Positions 8,854 through 17,744 are shown, numbered from the stretch's first letter. The stretch: DNA of 35,994 nucleotides from Pedobacter sp. (GCA_014378705.1 JACMND010000054.1:1-35994); one strand, 5' to 3'. Translations and numbers: made by a program. Notes: generated by a model from the letters alone, not told the origin.

Positions 8854-10259
8854 TCAATATACCTCTTTATAAACTCCCCAAAATTAGCTTTCCAGGAATT
8901 TGCCCAAAAATAACCACTTAAGTCATTCATATCAAAACTGTAGGGATTAAATATACTTTCTATATTTTCAATTGTTATTTTAGGGATCTTAATGCCCTCT
9001 GTGATATATGTCCGGGTATAAGAGGAGTTAAAAAGGAAAACCGGAACCTTTACAGCCATTGCCTCAAAAAGCGCCGTTGAAGTTTCACCCACTATCATTT
9101 TTGATCTGCTAATGCTTTCATATAGGTCACTTTCCTTATCGATTATCAAGCCTTGTTTGATAAGCGCAGAATATTTTTCGTTAGCCTGTTTCATTTCCAA
9201 TGGGTGAGGTCGCAAAGTCAAGGTGAAGCCCTTATTAATTGCATACGGGATTAACCTGGAAAGAAAAGCTGAAGTTTCTTGAAATGTTATACCAGAGCTG
9301 AGAAATAGAATCTGATTATCTGCAACTTTTGGCTTTAACGCAGCAAGCTTCTCTGATAAGAAAGGATTCCCAATTACTATTTTTTGACCTGGAATTTTTA
9401 CTGCAGAGCTCCAGAAATCTCCGTACATAAGCAGGTAATCTGGATAGTAATCTTTTACAATCTTAATATTAAGCAAACCGTTTCCCAAATTATAGGCATG
9501 ATGCTCTTCGTTAACAAAGCCATGCTGAAGTTCGGCTACTGGAATTTTTAGAGAGTGGGCAGCTATAATAATATAGGAACGGCTTCCGTAGCTCCCATCT
9601 TCGACGAAGATTATCTTGGGCCGTTTCGCTTTAAAAAATTCTACATAGGTTTGAATCGAGGATTGAAATTCCAGGCAGTTCCGTTCAATAATATCCCTTA
9701 TTCTCTTCCAAGTTTTCTCTTGCAGTAATCTCCCAATTTTAAAACCAATGCTTTCTAAAAGTTCCTTAATTATTAACGAGTCGTCCAAATTTAACTTTGG
9801 TTTGTAAATTTTCCGGGAAATTGCAGACTTTAGTCTTAGTGGCAAATGAGCGTACACGTTCTTATGAACCCTGGGCCATCTTAGATGTTTATCTGCTGTA
9901 TCTTCAATTAAGGCAGCTTGATTTTCGATTTCAAAGTAAAAATAATCTGTTATACGATTAAAGTACCTACCCTCCTGGTTAAGAACATTGGTAATTCCAG
10001 AATTAAAAAAAAGTATGGATTTATTTTGAATTGACGTTGGAGGCTTGCTAAAACTCTGAACTAATGTCTTTACAATCTGGTACAGGCTGACCTTTGATTC
10101 TGAACGTGCGTTGCCCAAATCATTTTGCTCATTTAGAATTTCGAGGATAACTTGGAATCTTACCAATGGCCAAATCAAGTAGCCTTTGGATCCAAATTTA
10201 AACGCTAACAGGCTCTGATCCTCCTCAAGTAATTTTACTAATTCCGATGGACGCAACAT
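8850..10259 (-). CDS. GT-B-like transferase, candidate nonulosonate (legionaminic acid) transferase
   Basis: The 469-residue protein has no signal peptide and belongs to no family I can name with certainty. It has an acidic EDG motif at 220-222 (IIFVEDGSYG), LQHG at 244-247, RPHP at 350-353 and GETSTALFEA at 391-400. A D/E-D/E-G motif followed by an HP motif and a Ser/Thr-rich site is known from bacterial sialyltransferases (GT38, GT52, GT80). HG/HP combinations also occur in CDP-glycerol glycerophosphotransferases and in KpsC/KpsS-type capsule proteins. All of these use CMP- or CDP-linked donors. Because CMP-legionaminic acid is made in this operon and no other candidate transferase fits, I infer that this enzyme may transfer it. 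The function is unproven. Confidence 0.6.
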   Translation of the reverse strand: MLRPSELVKLLEEDQSLLAFKFGSKGYLIWPLVRFQVILEILNEQNDLGNARSESKVSLYQIVKTLVQSFSKPPTSIQNKSILFFNSGITNVLNQEGRYFNRITDYFYFEIENQAALIEDTADKHLRWPRVHKNVYAHLPLRLKSAISRKIYKPKLNLDDSLIIKELLESIGFKIGRLLQEKTWKRIRDIIERNCLEFQSSIQTYVEFFKAKRPKIIFVEDGSYGSRSYIIIAAHSLKIPVAELQHGFVNEEHHAYNLGNGLLNIKIVKDYYPDYLLMYGDFWSSAVKIPGQKIVIGNPFLSEKLAALKPKVADNQILFLSSGITFQETSAFLSRLIPYAINKGFTLTLRPHPLEMKQANEKYSALIKQGLIIDKESDLYESISRSKMIVGETSTALFEAMAVKVPVFLFNSSYTRTYITEGIKIPKITIENIESIFNPYSFDMNDLSGYFWANSWKANFGEFIKRYIE

Positions 10260-10314
10260 TTTAACTATTAATTTTAAGAATTAAAGAGTCAGGTCTATAA
10301 ACTTGTGCATTGTT

Positions 10315-11724
10315 CTAAACTTTTATTTTTTTGGAAAACCGGAAGCCCCAAATAAAAACCACCAGTAATATAGCGCAGGTCAGGATAAATTTAATTTCAA
10401 TACTTACTTCTCTTAAAGAAAATGCCATTGTCGTCGCGATAATAATGAAAATGAACCAGAACATTAATTCGAAACGATTAAAAGAGTGATTTTGGTTTTT
10501 TAGAAAATATCCCGCAAAACCCTGATACATCATGGCGACAAAAGTTGTATATGCCGCTGCCTGAAAGCCATAAAGCGGTATAAAAATAAAGTTCAGAAGA
10601 ATGTTTATTGCACCTGCAGCAAAACTTATTCTCCAAAGTTTGGATGTCTTTTCATCAAATTGGAGCTTGGTTATTACACTCCAGTAGAGTGGCCTGTATG
10701 AATAACTCATTACAATAATTATTGCTAAGGAATATGCCTCTGTTAAGCTTTGGTTGCGGATAAATATTGTAAAAAGTTCTTTGGACCATAGCGACACAAT
10801 GAAAGAACCCACTATAAACAAGAGCTGTAGAAGAATGGTTATCCTTTTTGCAATTAAAAGACCGCTGTTTTGTGGTTCATTGTAAAGCTTTAGGTAAATT
10901 GGACCTACTGCCATGCCGATGGAGTTGCCAATAACTTCTAAATAATTTCCCCACATATAAGCCACATTGTAGAGTCCAATCTGTGAAATCGGTGTATTAA
11001 AAGCCGAAAGCATTACCCTGTCTGATGCATTCAGCATGTAGGCTGAATAGCTGTGAGGAACCATCGGAAGAGCTACTTTGAACCGTGCTGCAGCCCATCG
11101 CAAACGAATCCTGGCGAGTGGAATTAGACGCATTTTATATAACAAAACGGCATAGATAAATGCCATAATGGCCAATGAACTGAAGGTTGCATAAAACCAA
11201 CCCATATAACCCATACTTTTTACCGCGATGAAATAATATTGCCCTCCAACTGCAATAAAGCCTGATAAAATTGACACAATGGATATCGCAAATGGTTTTT
11301 CAGCGGCCTGATAGTATCGTGATCCAATCAAGATAGGTACATCAAAAAAAACGCATTGAACTGCTAATAAAAGAATAATTTCCGGTCTATCAGATAAGGC
11401 TTCATCAGGAATTACCACATATAGTAATAGGGATTGGAAAATCGCGATTACGATACCCCAAAGCAGCAAATACCAAATAACTTGCCGCCAAACCCAAATC
11501 CAGCGGGTGGGGTGTTTGTAGTAGCTGTTGAACATAGGAACAACCATCCCTAAATCTCGGGCAGAAGAGAAAATTAAACTGTAAGCAACAATAGTTCCCC
11601 AAACGCCAAAATCCGTCTTAGAAAGATGAGGGGTAAGAAATGGTAGAAGAAAAAAGCCCACAATTTTAGGTAATTGAGGGCCAATTGCGTAAATAATTGA
11701 ATGAGAAAATACCTTTTTAATCAC
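10315..11724 (-). CDS. wzx: Oligosaccharide flippase (Wzx-like, MOP superfamily)
   Basis: This 469-residue polytopic protein has about 12-14 hydrophobic segments, an early IGPQLPKIVGFFLLPFLTPHL segment with the PxL..FGVW continuation seen in polysaccharide flippases, and no large soluble domain. Wzx moves the undecaprenyl-pyrophosphate-linked repeat unit across the inner membrane. The start is GTG at 11722-11724, overlapping the acyltransferase stop by 8 bp. No in-frame ATG exists until about residue 60, which would delete the first spans. A 55-bp AT-rich gap separates it from the next gene, one of the few breaks in the operon. Confidence 0.87.
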   Translation of the reverse strand: MIKKVFSHSIIYAIGPQLPKIVGFFLLPFLTPHLSKTDFGVWGTIVAYSLIFSSARDLGMVVPMFNSYYKHPTRWIWVWRQVIWYLLLWGIVIAIFQSLLLYVVIPDEALSDRPEIILLLAVQCVFFDVPILIGSRYYQAAEKPFAISIVSILSGFIAVGGQYYFIAVKSMGYMGWFYATFSSLAIMAFIYAVLLYKMRLIPLARIRLRWAAARFKVALPMVPHSYSAYMLNASDRVMLSAFNTPISQIGLYNVAYMWGNYLEVIGNSIGMAVGPIYLKLYNEPQNSGLLIAKRITILLQLLFIVGSFIVSLWSKELFTIFIRNQSLTEAYSLAIIIVMSYSYRPLYWSVITKLQFDEKTSKLWRISFAAGAINILLNFIFIPLYGFQAAAYTTFVAMMYQGFAGYFLKNQNHSFNRFELMFWFIFIIIATTMAFSLREVSIEIKFILTCAILLVVFIWGFRFSKKIKV

Positions 11725-12214
11725 AACGGGTTTTGTATCTAATCAGTTTTGCGGGAACTCCACCCACAATACTCCATGGTTCAACGTTCTTTGTTAAAAC
11801 GCTGTTAGCGCCGACTATAGAATTTTCTCCAATAATAACCCCGGGGTTAATAAACACATTTGCTCCAATCCACGCATAGTCTCCAATAATCACATCACCC
11901 ATTTTAATAGCTCTCTCTTCTTTAGAAAAATCCTGATCTGCAACATCCGAACATGTGTAAATCCGAACATTGTGACTGATTTGACTACGTTTTCCTATCA
12001 CAACTTTACAATTGTCGTAAGCTTGAATAGTTGAATAATCGCCTATGTAAGAGTTAGGTCCACAATCAATTTGCCCATTTCCATAAAACATAATGTTTAT
12101 ACCGTTGAACCTGAAAGCAGGGGATATATTATATTTACTCCTGTAGGATCTATAAATAACGCTTTGAAATTTTTGGTTTAAGGCAACTACTATTTTAGCT
12201 AAGAGGCGTAACAT
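11717..12214 (-). CDS. Left-handed beta-helix (hexapeptide) O-acyltransferase, WbbJ/WcaF-like
   Basis: The 165-residue protein is built of isoleucine/valine-led hexapeptide repeats from about residue 55 to 150, for example IGDYAWIGANVFINPGV and IGENSIVGANSVL. It ends in the usual VGGVPAKLI motif of maltose/galactoside-type acetyltransferases. SHNVRIYT around residue 84 contains the histidine expected to act as catalytic base. It probably O-acetylates, or less likely N-acylates, a sugar of the repeat using acetyl-CoA. It starts 3 bp after wbpG and overlaps wzx. The target sugar is unknown. Confidence 0.82.
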   Translation of the reverse strand: MLRLLAKIVVALNQKFQSVIYRSYRSKYNISPAFRFNGINIMFYGNGQIDCGPNSYIGDYSTIQAYDNCKVVIGKRSQISHNVRIYTCSDVADQDFSKEERAIKMGDVIIGDYAWIGANVFINPGVIIGENSIVGANSVLTKNVEPWSIVGGVPAKLIRYKTRCD

Positions 12215-12217
12215 GTA

Positions 12218-13405
12218 TTATTGCCTAATTTTATTTAAATCATTATTTGAAACAGATTGTATAAGCTTCCATTCCCCTTTTTCATTCTTTTTCCATAGGT
12301 GATCCGATCTCCAACTATTAATTACTTCCCAAAAGTAATCTTCTGTTATATCACAATATTCTAAAAAGGTCGCAAAGTACTTTTCAGGAAATTCTCCGTC
12401 AAATTTATTTACTAAAGCAACGCCCTCTTCTCTTGTGATGTGACCATCTCTTATTTCATGGGCAGTGTCAGAAGTACATCTTCCTAATCCAAATTTTATA
12501 TAGGCCAGGAAATAATGAAAGCCATCAATTTTGTCATCTAATGATGCATACTTGGAATAAGTACCCTCATTCCTTACCGGGTTAGCTTTAAAGCCGGTGT
12601 TCTCTACACAGTAGTAATAATTTTCCTGCGGCACCCACTTCTTATAGTAACCGTAAAAATGAATCTCAGCACCTAATTTATCTAATGACTCATTTGATGG
12701 GGGCATATACGGCACTAAATCCTCCTCCCGAACTCCGTACTTCACCAGGTCCTCGGGTCCTAAACCTGAAAAATAATGTTTTTTATGGTCTGACCTGTAG
12801 TCTCTGGTTGGATTAAAAGCATTTTTCATATCGCCTCCATATTCTACTTCACCGTTCTCTCCGTACATAATTAACGGTACCTGATGCTGCACGGCCACCT
12901 GAAGCGGAAAATTGGTTTGACCATAAATAAAAGGCTGAAAAGGATCACCCAAAATTTCAAAAGACAATTTAGTTAGCTTTTTATGAGTCTTCCCGGCAGG
13001 CGTTCCTAACACATTGGCCAAATCACCAATGCGGATCATATTATGTAAGTTTTGAAAGCCAATGTCTGTATATAGATGAGGCGCCCATGTAACAGTTATT
13101 GGGTTCATGTTATACTTGTGCTTTAATTCGTGCGCAATGTATGCAGCATCCTTTCCACCACTACAAGGCACTACCACATCATAACGTCCATCATTGCGAC
13201 GAAATCTATTTAAGAGTGTCAATAATTCCTTTTCTCTGTCACTCCAACTTATTTTATTTTTTTTAAATTCAGCAAAGTTACATGCCGAACAAACTCCATT
13301 TTCGTCAAAAGTAATCCGCGGACGCTGGTTTGAAATAGTGCATTGTGTACAATACTTGATCTCTGAAGATAACTTATATCTCTCTTGTGTATTCTTATGT
13401 TCCAT
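12218..13405 (-). CDS. N-acetyl sugar amidotransferase, WbpG/PseA family (first set)
   Basis: The 395-residue protein has a Cys4 module (C19, C22, C39, C42) and the PP-loop SGGKDAA at 82-88, as in WbpG, PseA and related sugar amidotransferases. It is longer than, and clearly distinct from, the second copy, including SGGKD instead of SGGVDSS. It also has a tyrosine-rich FYGYYKKW segment and a charged C-terminal tail. The gene follows hisF and hisH, which directly follow legF. The simplest reading is that this triad amidinates legionaminic acid, or its CMP form, to a 5- or 7-acetamidino derivative, as PseA does for pseudaminic acid and as found in Legionella and Campylobacter legionaminates. 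The substrate assignment is inference from position. Confidence 0.88.
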   Translation of the reverse strand: MEHKNTQERYKLSSEIKYCTQCTISNQRPRITFDENGVCSACNFAEFKKNKISWSDREKELLTLLNRFRRNDGRYDVVVPCSGGKDAAYIAHELKHKYNMNPITVTWAPHLYTDIGFQNLHNMIRIGDLANVLGTPAGKTHKKLTKLSFEILGDPFQPFIYGQTNFPLQVAVQHQVPLIMYGENGEVEYGGDMKNAFNPTRDYRSDHKKHYFSGLGPEDLVKYGVREEDLVPYMPPSNESLDKLGAEIHFYGYYKKWVPQENYYYCVENTGFKANPVRNEGTYSKYASLDDKIDGFHYFLAYIKFGLGRCTSDTAHEIRDGHITREEGVALVNKFDGEFPEKYFATFLEYCDITEDYFWEVINSWRSDHLWKKNEKGEWKLIQSVSNNDLNKIRQ

Positions 13406-13406
13406 G

Positions 13407-14048
13407 TTATGATTTACGATCTAAAAAATATTTATATATGCTTAAGCCGGTTTCGCCACTTTTTTCAGGGTGGAATTGAAATCCAAAAATATTTTCATTT
13501 TGAACGGAGGAACAATACTTAAATTCTTGATAATTGGTGTACGTCAAAATATCAGACTGAATTAAAGGTTCCGCATAATACGAGTGAACGAAATACATAA
13601 ATTCCATTTCTGAAATTTCACGCAACGGTGTATTTGCCCAATTACATCCCGCATTAATTAATCTATTCCAACCGATATGCGGAATTTTCATTTTTTTATC
13701 GTTAACCTTTTCAGGAAATCTTTTTATGACTCCGGGAATAAGTCCCAACCCTTTATTCATTCCAAACTCTTCACTCTCGTCAAACAACAACTGCATACCT
13801 AGGCATATTCCCATCAGCGGCTTTCCTGATTTTGCGAAATCCCTTATCACGGGCACTAGGTCGAGCTCTAAAAGGTGATTCATAGCGATTTTAAAAGCGC
13901 CTACGCCAGGTAAAATTACCGAATCTGCATTAATTATTTCTTCCTTATTGGAAGTGATAACAGGAGAAAAGCCAACATGATTGCATGCTTGCGCTATGCT
14001 GTAAAGATTACCTAAGCCATAGTCTATGATTACTACTTTCTTATCCAT
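13407..14048 (-). CDS. HisH-like glutamine amidotransferase (first set)
   Basis: I choose the ATG at 14046-14048 (213 residues, MDKKVVIIDYGLGNL). The longer reading starts with TTG four codons upstream and overlaps hisF, whereas HisH proteins normally begin just before this IDYG motif. In numbering from the longer form, the triad is Cys86 (MGICLGMQL), His197 and Glu199 (FQFHPEKSG), all intact. It supplies ammonia to the HisF-like barrel encoded just upstream and to the WbpG-like ligase just downstream. It starts 2 bp after the hisF stop. Gene order in this triad (F-H-G) differs from the second set (H-F-G). Confidence 0.9.
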   Translation of the reverse strand: MDKKVVIIDYGLGNLYSIAQACNHVGFSPVITSNKEEIINADSVILPGVGAFKIAMNHLLELDLVPVIRDFAKSGKPLMGICLGMQLLFDESEEFGMNKGLGLIPGVIKRFPEKVNDKKMKIPHIGWNRLINAGCNWANTPLREISEMEFMYFVHSYYAEPLIQSDILTYTNYQEFKYCSSVQNENIFGFQFHPEKSGETGLSIYKYFLDRKS

Positions 14049-14050
14049 TT

Positions 14051-14896
14051 CTATCGACAATAAATTTCTTTTGAGTGCAAATGTTCTTTTAGACTAATTA
14101 AATTAAAAGGTGCGAATTTACTAAAAGACCTGCCGCTCAAAATAAAATCGATATTCCCTTCTGTACTATTTTCCCAATTAGAAGTAAGATTTTTGATTGT
14201 ATCGTAATGCAAAACAGACGCCAGCGAAACAGCGTCCACAATTTCTGAATCAAGAAGCTCTTCAACATGCCGCTTTGTCCCGGCTCCTCCGTGAGCAATA
14301 ACCGGAATGGAAACCGAATTAGCAACAGCTCTTATCAGTTCTAAATCAAATCCACTACCTGTACCTTCATTGTCGACAGAAGTAATTACCAATTCACCAC
14401 ACCCTAATTGCTCTGCTTTTTTCGCCCAATCAATTACTTCAATTCCGGTTTGCTCTCGTCCATTATCTGTAAATGCGTAATACTTCCCATCCAAATCTTT
14501 AATGGCTTCTATGGTAATTACAATAGTTGATGATCCGAATTCTTCCGATGCTTCTTTTATAAATAAGGGATTCTTGATTGCTGCAGTGTTGATTGCTATT
14601 TTATCAGCGCCTGCTCTTAACATAGTATTAATATCCTGAAGGCTTCTTATACCTCCTCCCACTGTAATTGGAATAAATATACTTTTTGCCGTTTCAGATA
14701 TAATATCATGTAGGCTGTTACGATCATAAAGAGATGCCACCACATCCATAAACATTAACTCATCTGCACCGTGCTCATAATAATACTTAGCAAAGTCTGA
14801 GGGTTTACCAAGGACTCTTAAGCCCTCTAAATGTATCCCTTTAACCAAGTTTGGGCCTTTAATATCTAACCGGGGTATTATTCTAACTGTTTTCAT
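14051..14896 (-). CDS. HisF-like ammonia-channel subunit of sugar amidotransferase (first set)
   Basis: The 281-residue HisF-type barrel aligns with genuine HisF without gaps to residue 130. Asp11 is present (RIIPRLDIKG) but Asp130 is replaced by Glu (ITIEAI). This is the reverse of the other copy, which keeps Asp130 and lacks Asp11. TVGGG around 78-82 and HGGAG later preserve the phosphate-binding turns. A C-terminal extension of about 25 residues beyond the usual HisF length is present. The protein probably passes ammonia from HisH to WbpG rather than making imidazole glycerol phosphate. It overlaps the end of legF by 14 bp, tying the triad to legionaminate synthesis. Confidence 0.88.
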   Translation of the reverse strand: MKTVRIIPRLDIKGPNLVKGIHLEGLRVLGKPSDFAKYYYEHGADELMFMDVVASLYDRNSLHDIISETAKSIFIPITVGGGIRSLQDINTMLRAGADKIAINTAAIKNPLFIKEASEEFGSSTIVITIEAIKDLDGKYYAFTDNGREQTGIEVIDWAKKAEQLGCGELVITSVDNEGTGSGFDLELIRAVANSVSIPVIAHGGAGTKRHVEELLDSEIVDAVSLASVLHYDTIKNLTSNWENSTEGNIDFILSGRSFSKFAPFNLISLKEHLHSKEIYCR

Positions 14897-15581
14897 TTAA
14901 ATTTATATGGCAAAAGTATTCCGCAAGTTTCCAGTCGGCCATTGTATCAATATCAATACTTCTTTCTTCTGGCATAACTACTTTTTTAACGTTTTTAAAC
15001 TCACTTATTTTTGCTTTTTCAAGGGAAGTAACCCTCATTAAGTATATGGAACCATTAAAAGCGTATACAGGAGGACAATCCTGACGGCGCTGAAAATCAC
15101 CTTTTTTAGACTTTTCTAAAAAACCATAAGCATTTTCTTCAAACAGATTAAAGTATGGGTTTGCTTTAGACTCTTTAACAGTTACTACCATATCACAATC
15201 ATCATTGAACTCTGTGATTACATTCTTGAAATCCGTTTGGGATCTAAATGGGGAGGTAGGTTGTAATAATAAAACAGCATCAAATTCTTTGTTTTTTTCT
15301 TTGTAATGATTTAATGCGTGTAATAAAACATCATAAGAGCTTGAGCTATCTAAAGCTAAATGGCCCGGCCGCTTAAACGGGATATTTACCGTTCTTTCTT
15401 TTGCTATGGCTATCACTTGCTCATCATTGGTAGAAATACATAATTCATCTCCGAGACTCATGTTTTTCAGGGCAAAATCAATTGAATAAGAAATAAGCGG
15501 TTTGGTATTTAATATTTTTACATTTTTCCCAGGCAATCCTTTTGATCCTTCTCTCGCTGGTATCAGATACAATATTCTCAT
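14883..15581 (-). CDS. legF: CMP-legionaminic acid (acylneuraminate-type) cytidylyltransferase
   Basis: The 232-residue enzyme has the cytidylyltransferase P-loop-like motif PAREGSKGLPGKN at 8-20 and LLQPTSPFRSQ further on, both characteristic of NeuA, LegF and PseF. It activates the nonulosonic acid as its CMP derivative, the last step before transfer. Legionaminic acid is preferred over neuraminic or pseudaminic acid because legB, legC, legH, legI, legG and ptmE are all next to it. The gene has only the catalytic domain, without the esterase domain found in some NeuA proteins. It overlaps ptmE by 1 bp and hisF by 14 bp. Confidence 0.9.
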   Translation of the reverse strand: MRILYLIPAREGSKGLPGKNVKILNTKPLISYSIDFALKNMSLGDELCISTNDEQVIAIAKERTVNIPFKRPGHLALDSSSSYDVLLHALNHYKEKNKEFDAVLLLQPTSPFRSQTDFKNVITEFNDDCDMVVTVKESKANPYFNLFEENAYGFLEKSKKGDFQRRQDCPPVYAFNGSIYLMRVTSLEKAKISEFKNVKKVVMPEERSIDIDTMADWKLAEYFCHINLNENS

Positions 15582-16636
15582 TACAACTTAATATGTCTAA
15601 TGTCTTCTTGGGCTTTGGTGTAATCACTATACTTCCCGATATCGAGCCAATAACCTAATAGGGGATAGTGTACCATAATTTGATTTTTTTCTGCAATGAT
15701 TAAATCCATCATATCAGTGGCATTAAAAAAACAACCTTTAGCTAACAGCCTTTTCAATTCAAATTTCATTAAATAAATCCCTCCATTTGAATAATATGTA
15801 TAGCTGGGTTTCTCTTTAAATGCTGTCACAAAATGTTCTACGGTTTCTAAAACCGCATAGGGTATATTTACTTGGTAAGGAATGCTTGCTAAAGCCATGC
15901 TGGCATTATGCTCTTTAAAAAACCGGTAAAAATCTTCTATATCTATATTGGTGAGGATATCGGAATTCATTATTAGAATGTCCTCATAATTTACCTCATC
16001 AATTAAGGATAAAGCACCTAATGTGCCTAAAGCTTCTGTTTCTTCAATGTAATGTATATTAATTCCCTTAGATGAACCATCACCTAAATAATTTATAATT
16101 TGCTCTTTAAGATATTTTACACTGATAAAAATATCTTTTATCCCATAGAAAATTAACCTGTCAATATTATGTTCAATGATCGGCTTTTCACCAATTTTAA
16201 GCATGGGCTTAGGCTGAAAATCTGTTAGAGGGCGTAACCTTTCGCCTCTCCCCCCTGCCATAATAAGAGCCGCTACAGGAATCATAGTTATGGTTCTCTT
16301 AAGATCCAAAAGCTCTAACAACCTATATTGGTCGTCTAAAAGCGGAATCAAGTTTAGATCTGCCTTCCTGAAAGACTTTATTAAATCGAGATTATCATTG
16401 GAATTTTTTAAATACTTAAAACTCGTATTCATGAAAGATGCGATCGAATGAGATATTTCCAACCCGTTTAATAAGCCTCTCCTGATATCCCCATCTGTTA
16501 AAGAACCCACAATTTGTTCAGAATCATTCATTACGAATAATGTTCTGCTCACGTTATCCGGCAAAATATCCAATGATCTCAAGGCAACCCGGGCTTCCTG
16601 ATTAAAGTTAACTACATATGGTTGGCTATTGCTCAT
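15581..16636 (-). CDS. ptmE: CBS-domain sugar-1-phosphate guanylyltransferase (PtmE-like)
   Basis: The 351-residue protein has two parts. Residues 1-115 form a CBS pair, with GSLTDGDIRRGLL at 44-56 as a typical CBS loop. Residues 118-351 are a nucleotidyltransferase with GGRGERLRPLT at 128-138 and PKPMLKIG. In Campylobacter jejuni, PtmE of this architecture makes the GDP-linked glucosamine that commits carbon to legionaminic acid rather than to UDP-sugar pools. The CBS domains suggest control by an adenine or guanine nucleotide. The gene overlaps legG by 11 bp and legF by 1 bp. GTP use is inferred from the family. Confidence 0.85.
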   Translation of the reverse strand: MSNSQPYVVNFNQEARVALRSLDILPDNVSRTLFVMNDSEQIVGSLTDGDIRRGLLNGLEISHSIASFMNTSFKYLKNSNDNLDLIKSFRKADLNLIPLLDDQYRLLELLDLKRTITMIPVAALIMAGGRGERLRPLTDFQPKPMLKIGEKPIIEHNIDRLIFYGIKDIFISVKYLKEQIINYLGDGSSKGINIHYIEETEALGTLGALSLIDEVNYEDILIMNSDILTNIDIEDFYRFFKEHNASMALASIPYQVNIPYAVLETVEHFVTAFKEKPSYTYYSNGGIYLMKFELKRLLAKGCFFNATDMMDLIIAEKNQIMVHYPLLGYWLDIGKYSDYTKAQEDIRHIKL

Positions 16637-17744
16637 GGGAAATTTCTTCCTTTAAAATTTTTAAAATTATATCTGAAGCTCCGGTCTTAAAATATAGATT
16701 ATCTCCGGAATACTCTTTGCTTGATTCAATCTTTGCTATTGCACTTTTTATATCTGCCAATAAAATATCACTCTGTATTATATTGGTCCCGCAGGACCTT
16801 CCGTCCTGCCTTTTACCTAAATTTATGACATACTTGCCAAAAGAGGCTGCTTCAATAATTCCGCTTGATGTATTTCCCAACAAAAAACTACAAAACTTCA
16901 TTGCTGTAAAATAGCTTTCGGTACCAAGGTTTTCAATAAAAAATATGCCGGGCCTGTTTGTAAGATTACTTTTAAAAATCCTTCTTATAGTATTTCCTAA
17001 TGTATCCGAATTTGGCATCGTAATCAGGAATTGATATTTTTTTGAGGATTGTATTACTTTTACCAGTTCTTCTGCATAATGTATATTAAGGTTTGGATTG
17101 ACCGTTTCCGGGTGAAAAGTTGTAAGTATGGTAGGAATCGTTAAATCAATATGCCATTTTGCTTTAAACACATCCGTACTTAATAGCGGGATGGCTGCTA
17201 TATTATCTAAACTTAATGCCCCAACATAATACACATGATTAGGCTCATCAATCATCTGCTTTAACCGTTCCTGGTATATTTCGGTAGAGGTAAAGTGAAC
17301 TGATGAAGCATGAGAAATAGCATGCCTGAAAATATTATCTATAGCCCCCATGGTCTTTTCGCCACCATGCAAGTGGGCAAATTTGACGTTAAACGGCACA
17401 CCAGCCATCACGGCTGCAAACATCTCGTACCGATCGCCTAAGCAGAAGATAAGATCGAATACTTCAACATTCTCCTTCCAAAAAGAAGAAAACTTCATCA
17501 TGGTTAAACTCATTGCCGTAGCGATAGCCTCCTTACTATCAGAAACAAGCATTGATTCTATTTTGTACTTGACTGTAAACCCTTCCTTTTCAATTTCATT
17601 TAAAGTATATCCATGAAAAGGAGACAGATGAGTTCCAAAAGCTATAATCTCCAATGTAAAAAAAGGATCTTTTTTTAATGCCTTTAAAAGCGGGAGAAAT
17701 ATACCAAAATCAGCCCTCGAACTTGTTAAAACACCTATTTTCAT
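16626..17744 (-). CDS. legG: Hydrolysing NDP-sugar 2-epimerase, LegG/NeuC family
   Basis: The 372-residue GT-B-fold enzyme begins MKIGVLTSSRADFGIF, the usual NeuC/LegG start, and has HLHGGEKTMGAIDNIFRHA, FHPETVNP and LGNTSSGIIEAASFGK, which are conserved active-site segments of hydrolysing 2-epimerases. It releases the nucleotide while inverting C2, giving the ManNAc-type sugar that LegI condenses with pyruvate. With LegB and LegC present, the substrate should be the NDP-2,4-diacetamido-2,4,6-trideoxy sugar rather than UDP-GlcNAc. It overlaps legI by 4 bp and ptmE by 11 bp. Confidence 0.9.
   Translation of the reverse strand: MKIGVLTSSRADFGIFLPLLKALKKDPFFTLEIIAFGTHLSPFHGYTLNEIEKEGFTVKYKIESMLVSDSKEAIATAMSLTMMKFSSFWKENVEVFDLIFCLGDRYEMFAAVMAGVPFNVKFAHLHGGEKTMGAIDNIFRHAISHASSVHFTSTEIYQERLKQMIDEPNHVYYVGALSLDNIAAIPLLSTDVFKAKWHIDLTIPTILTTFHPETVNPNLNIHYAEELVKVIQSSKKYQFLITMPNSDTLGNTIRRIFKSNLTNRPGIFFIENLGTESYFTAMKFCSFLLGNTSSGIIEAASFGKYVINLGKRQDGRSCGTNIIQSDILLADIKSAIAKIESSKEYSGDNLYFKTGASDIILKILKEEISHEQ

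Noticed and set aside
14049-14060. Longer TTG start for the hisH gene
   Set aside because: The ATG at 14048 gives the standard HisH N-terminus and avoids an overlap with hisF, so the TTG-initiated form was not used.
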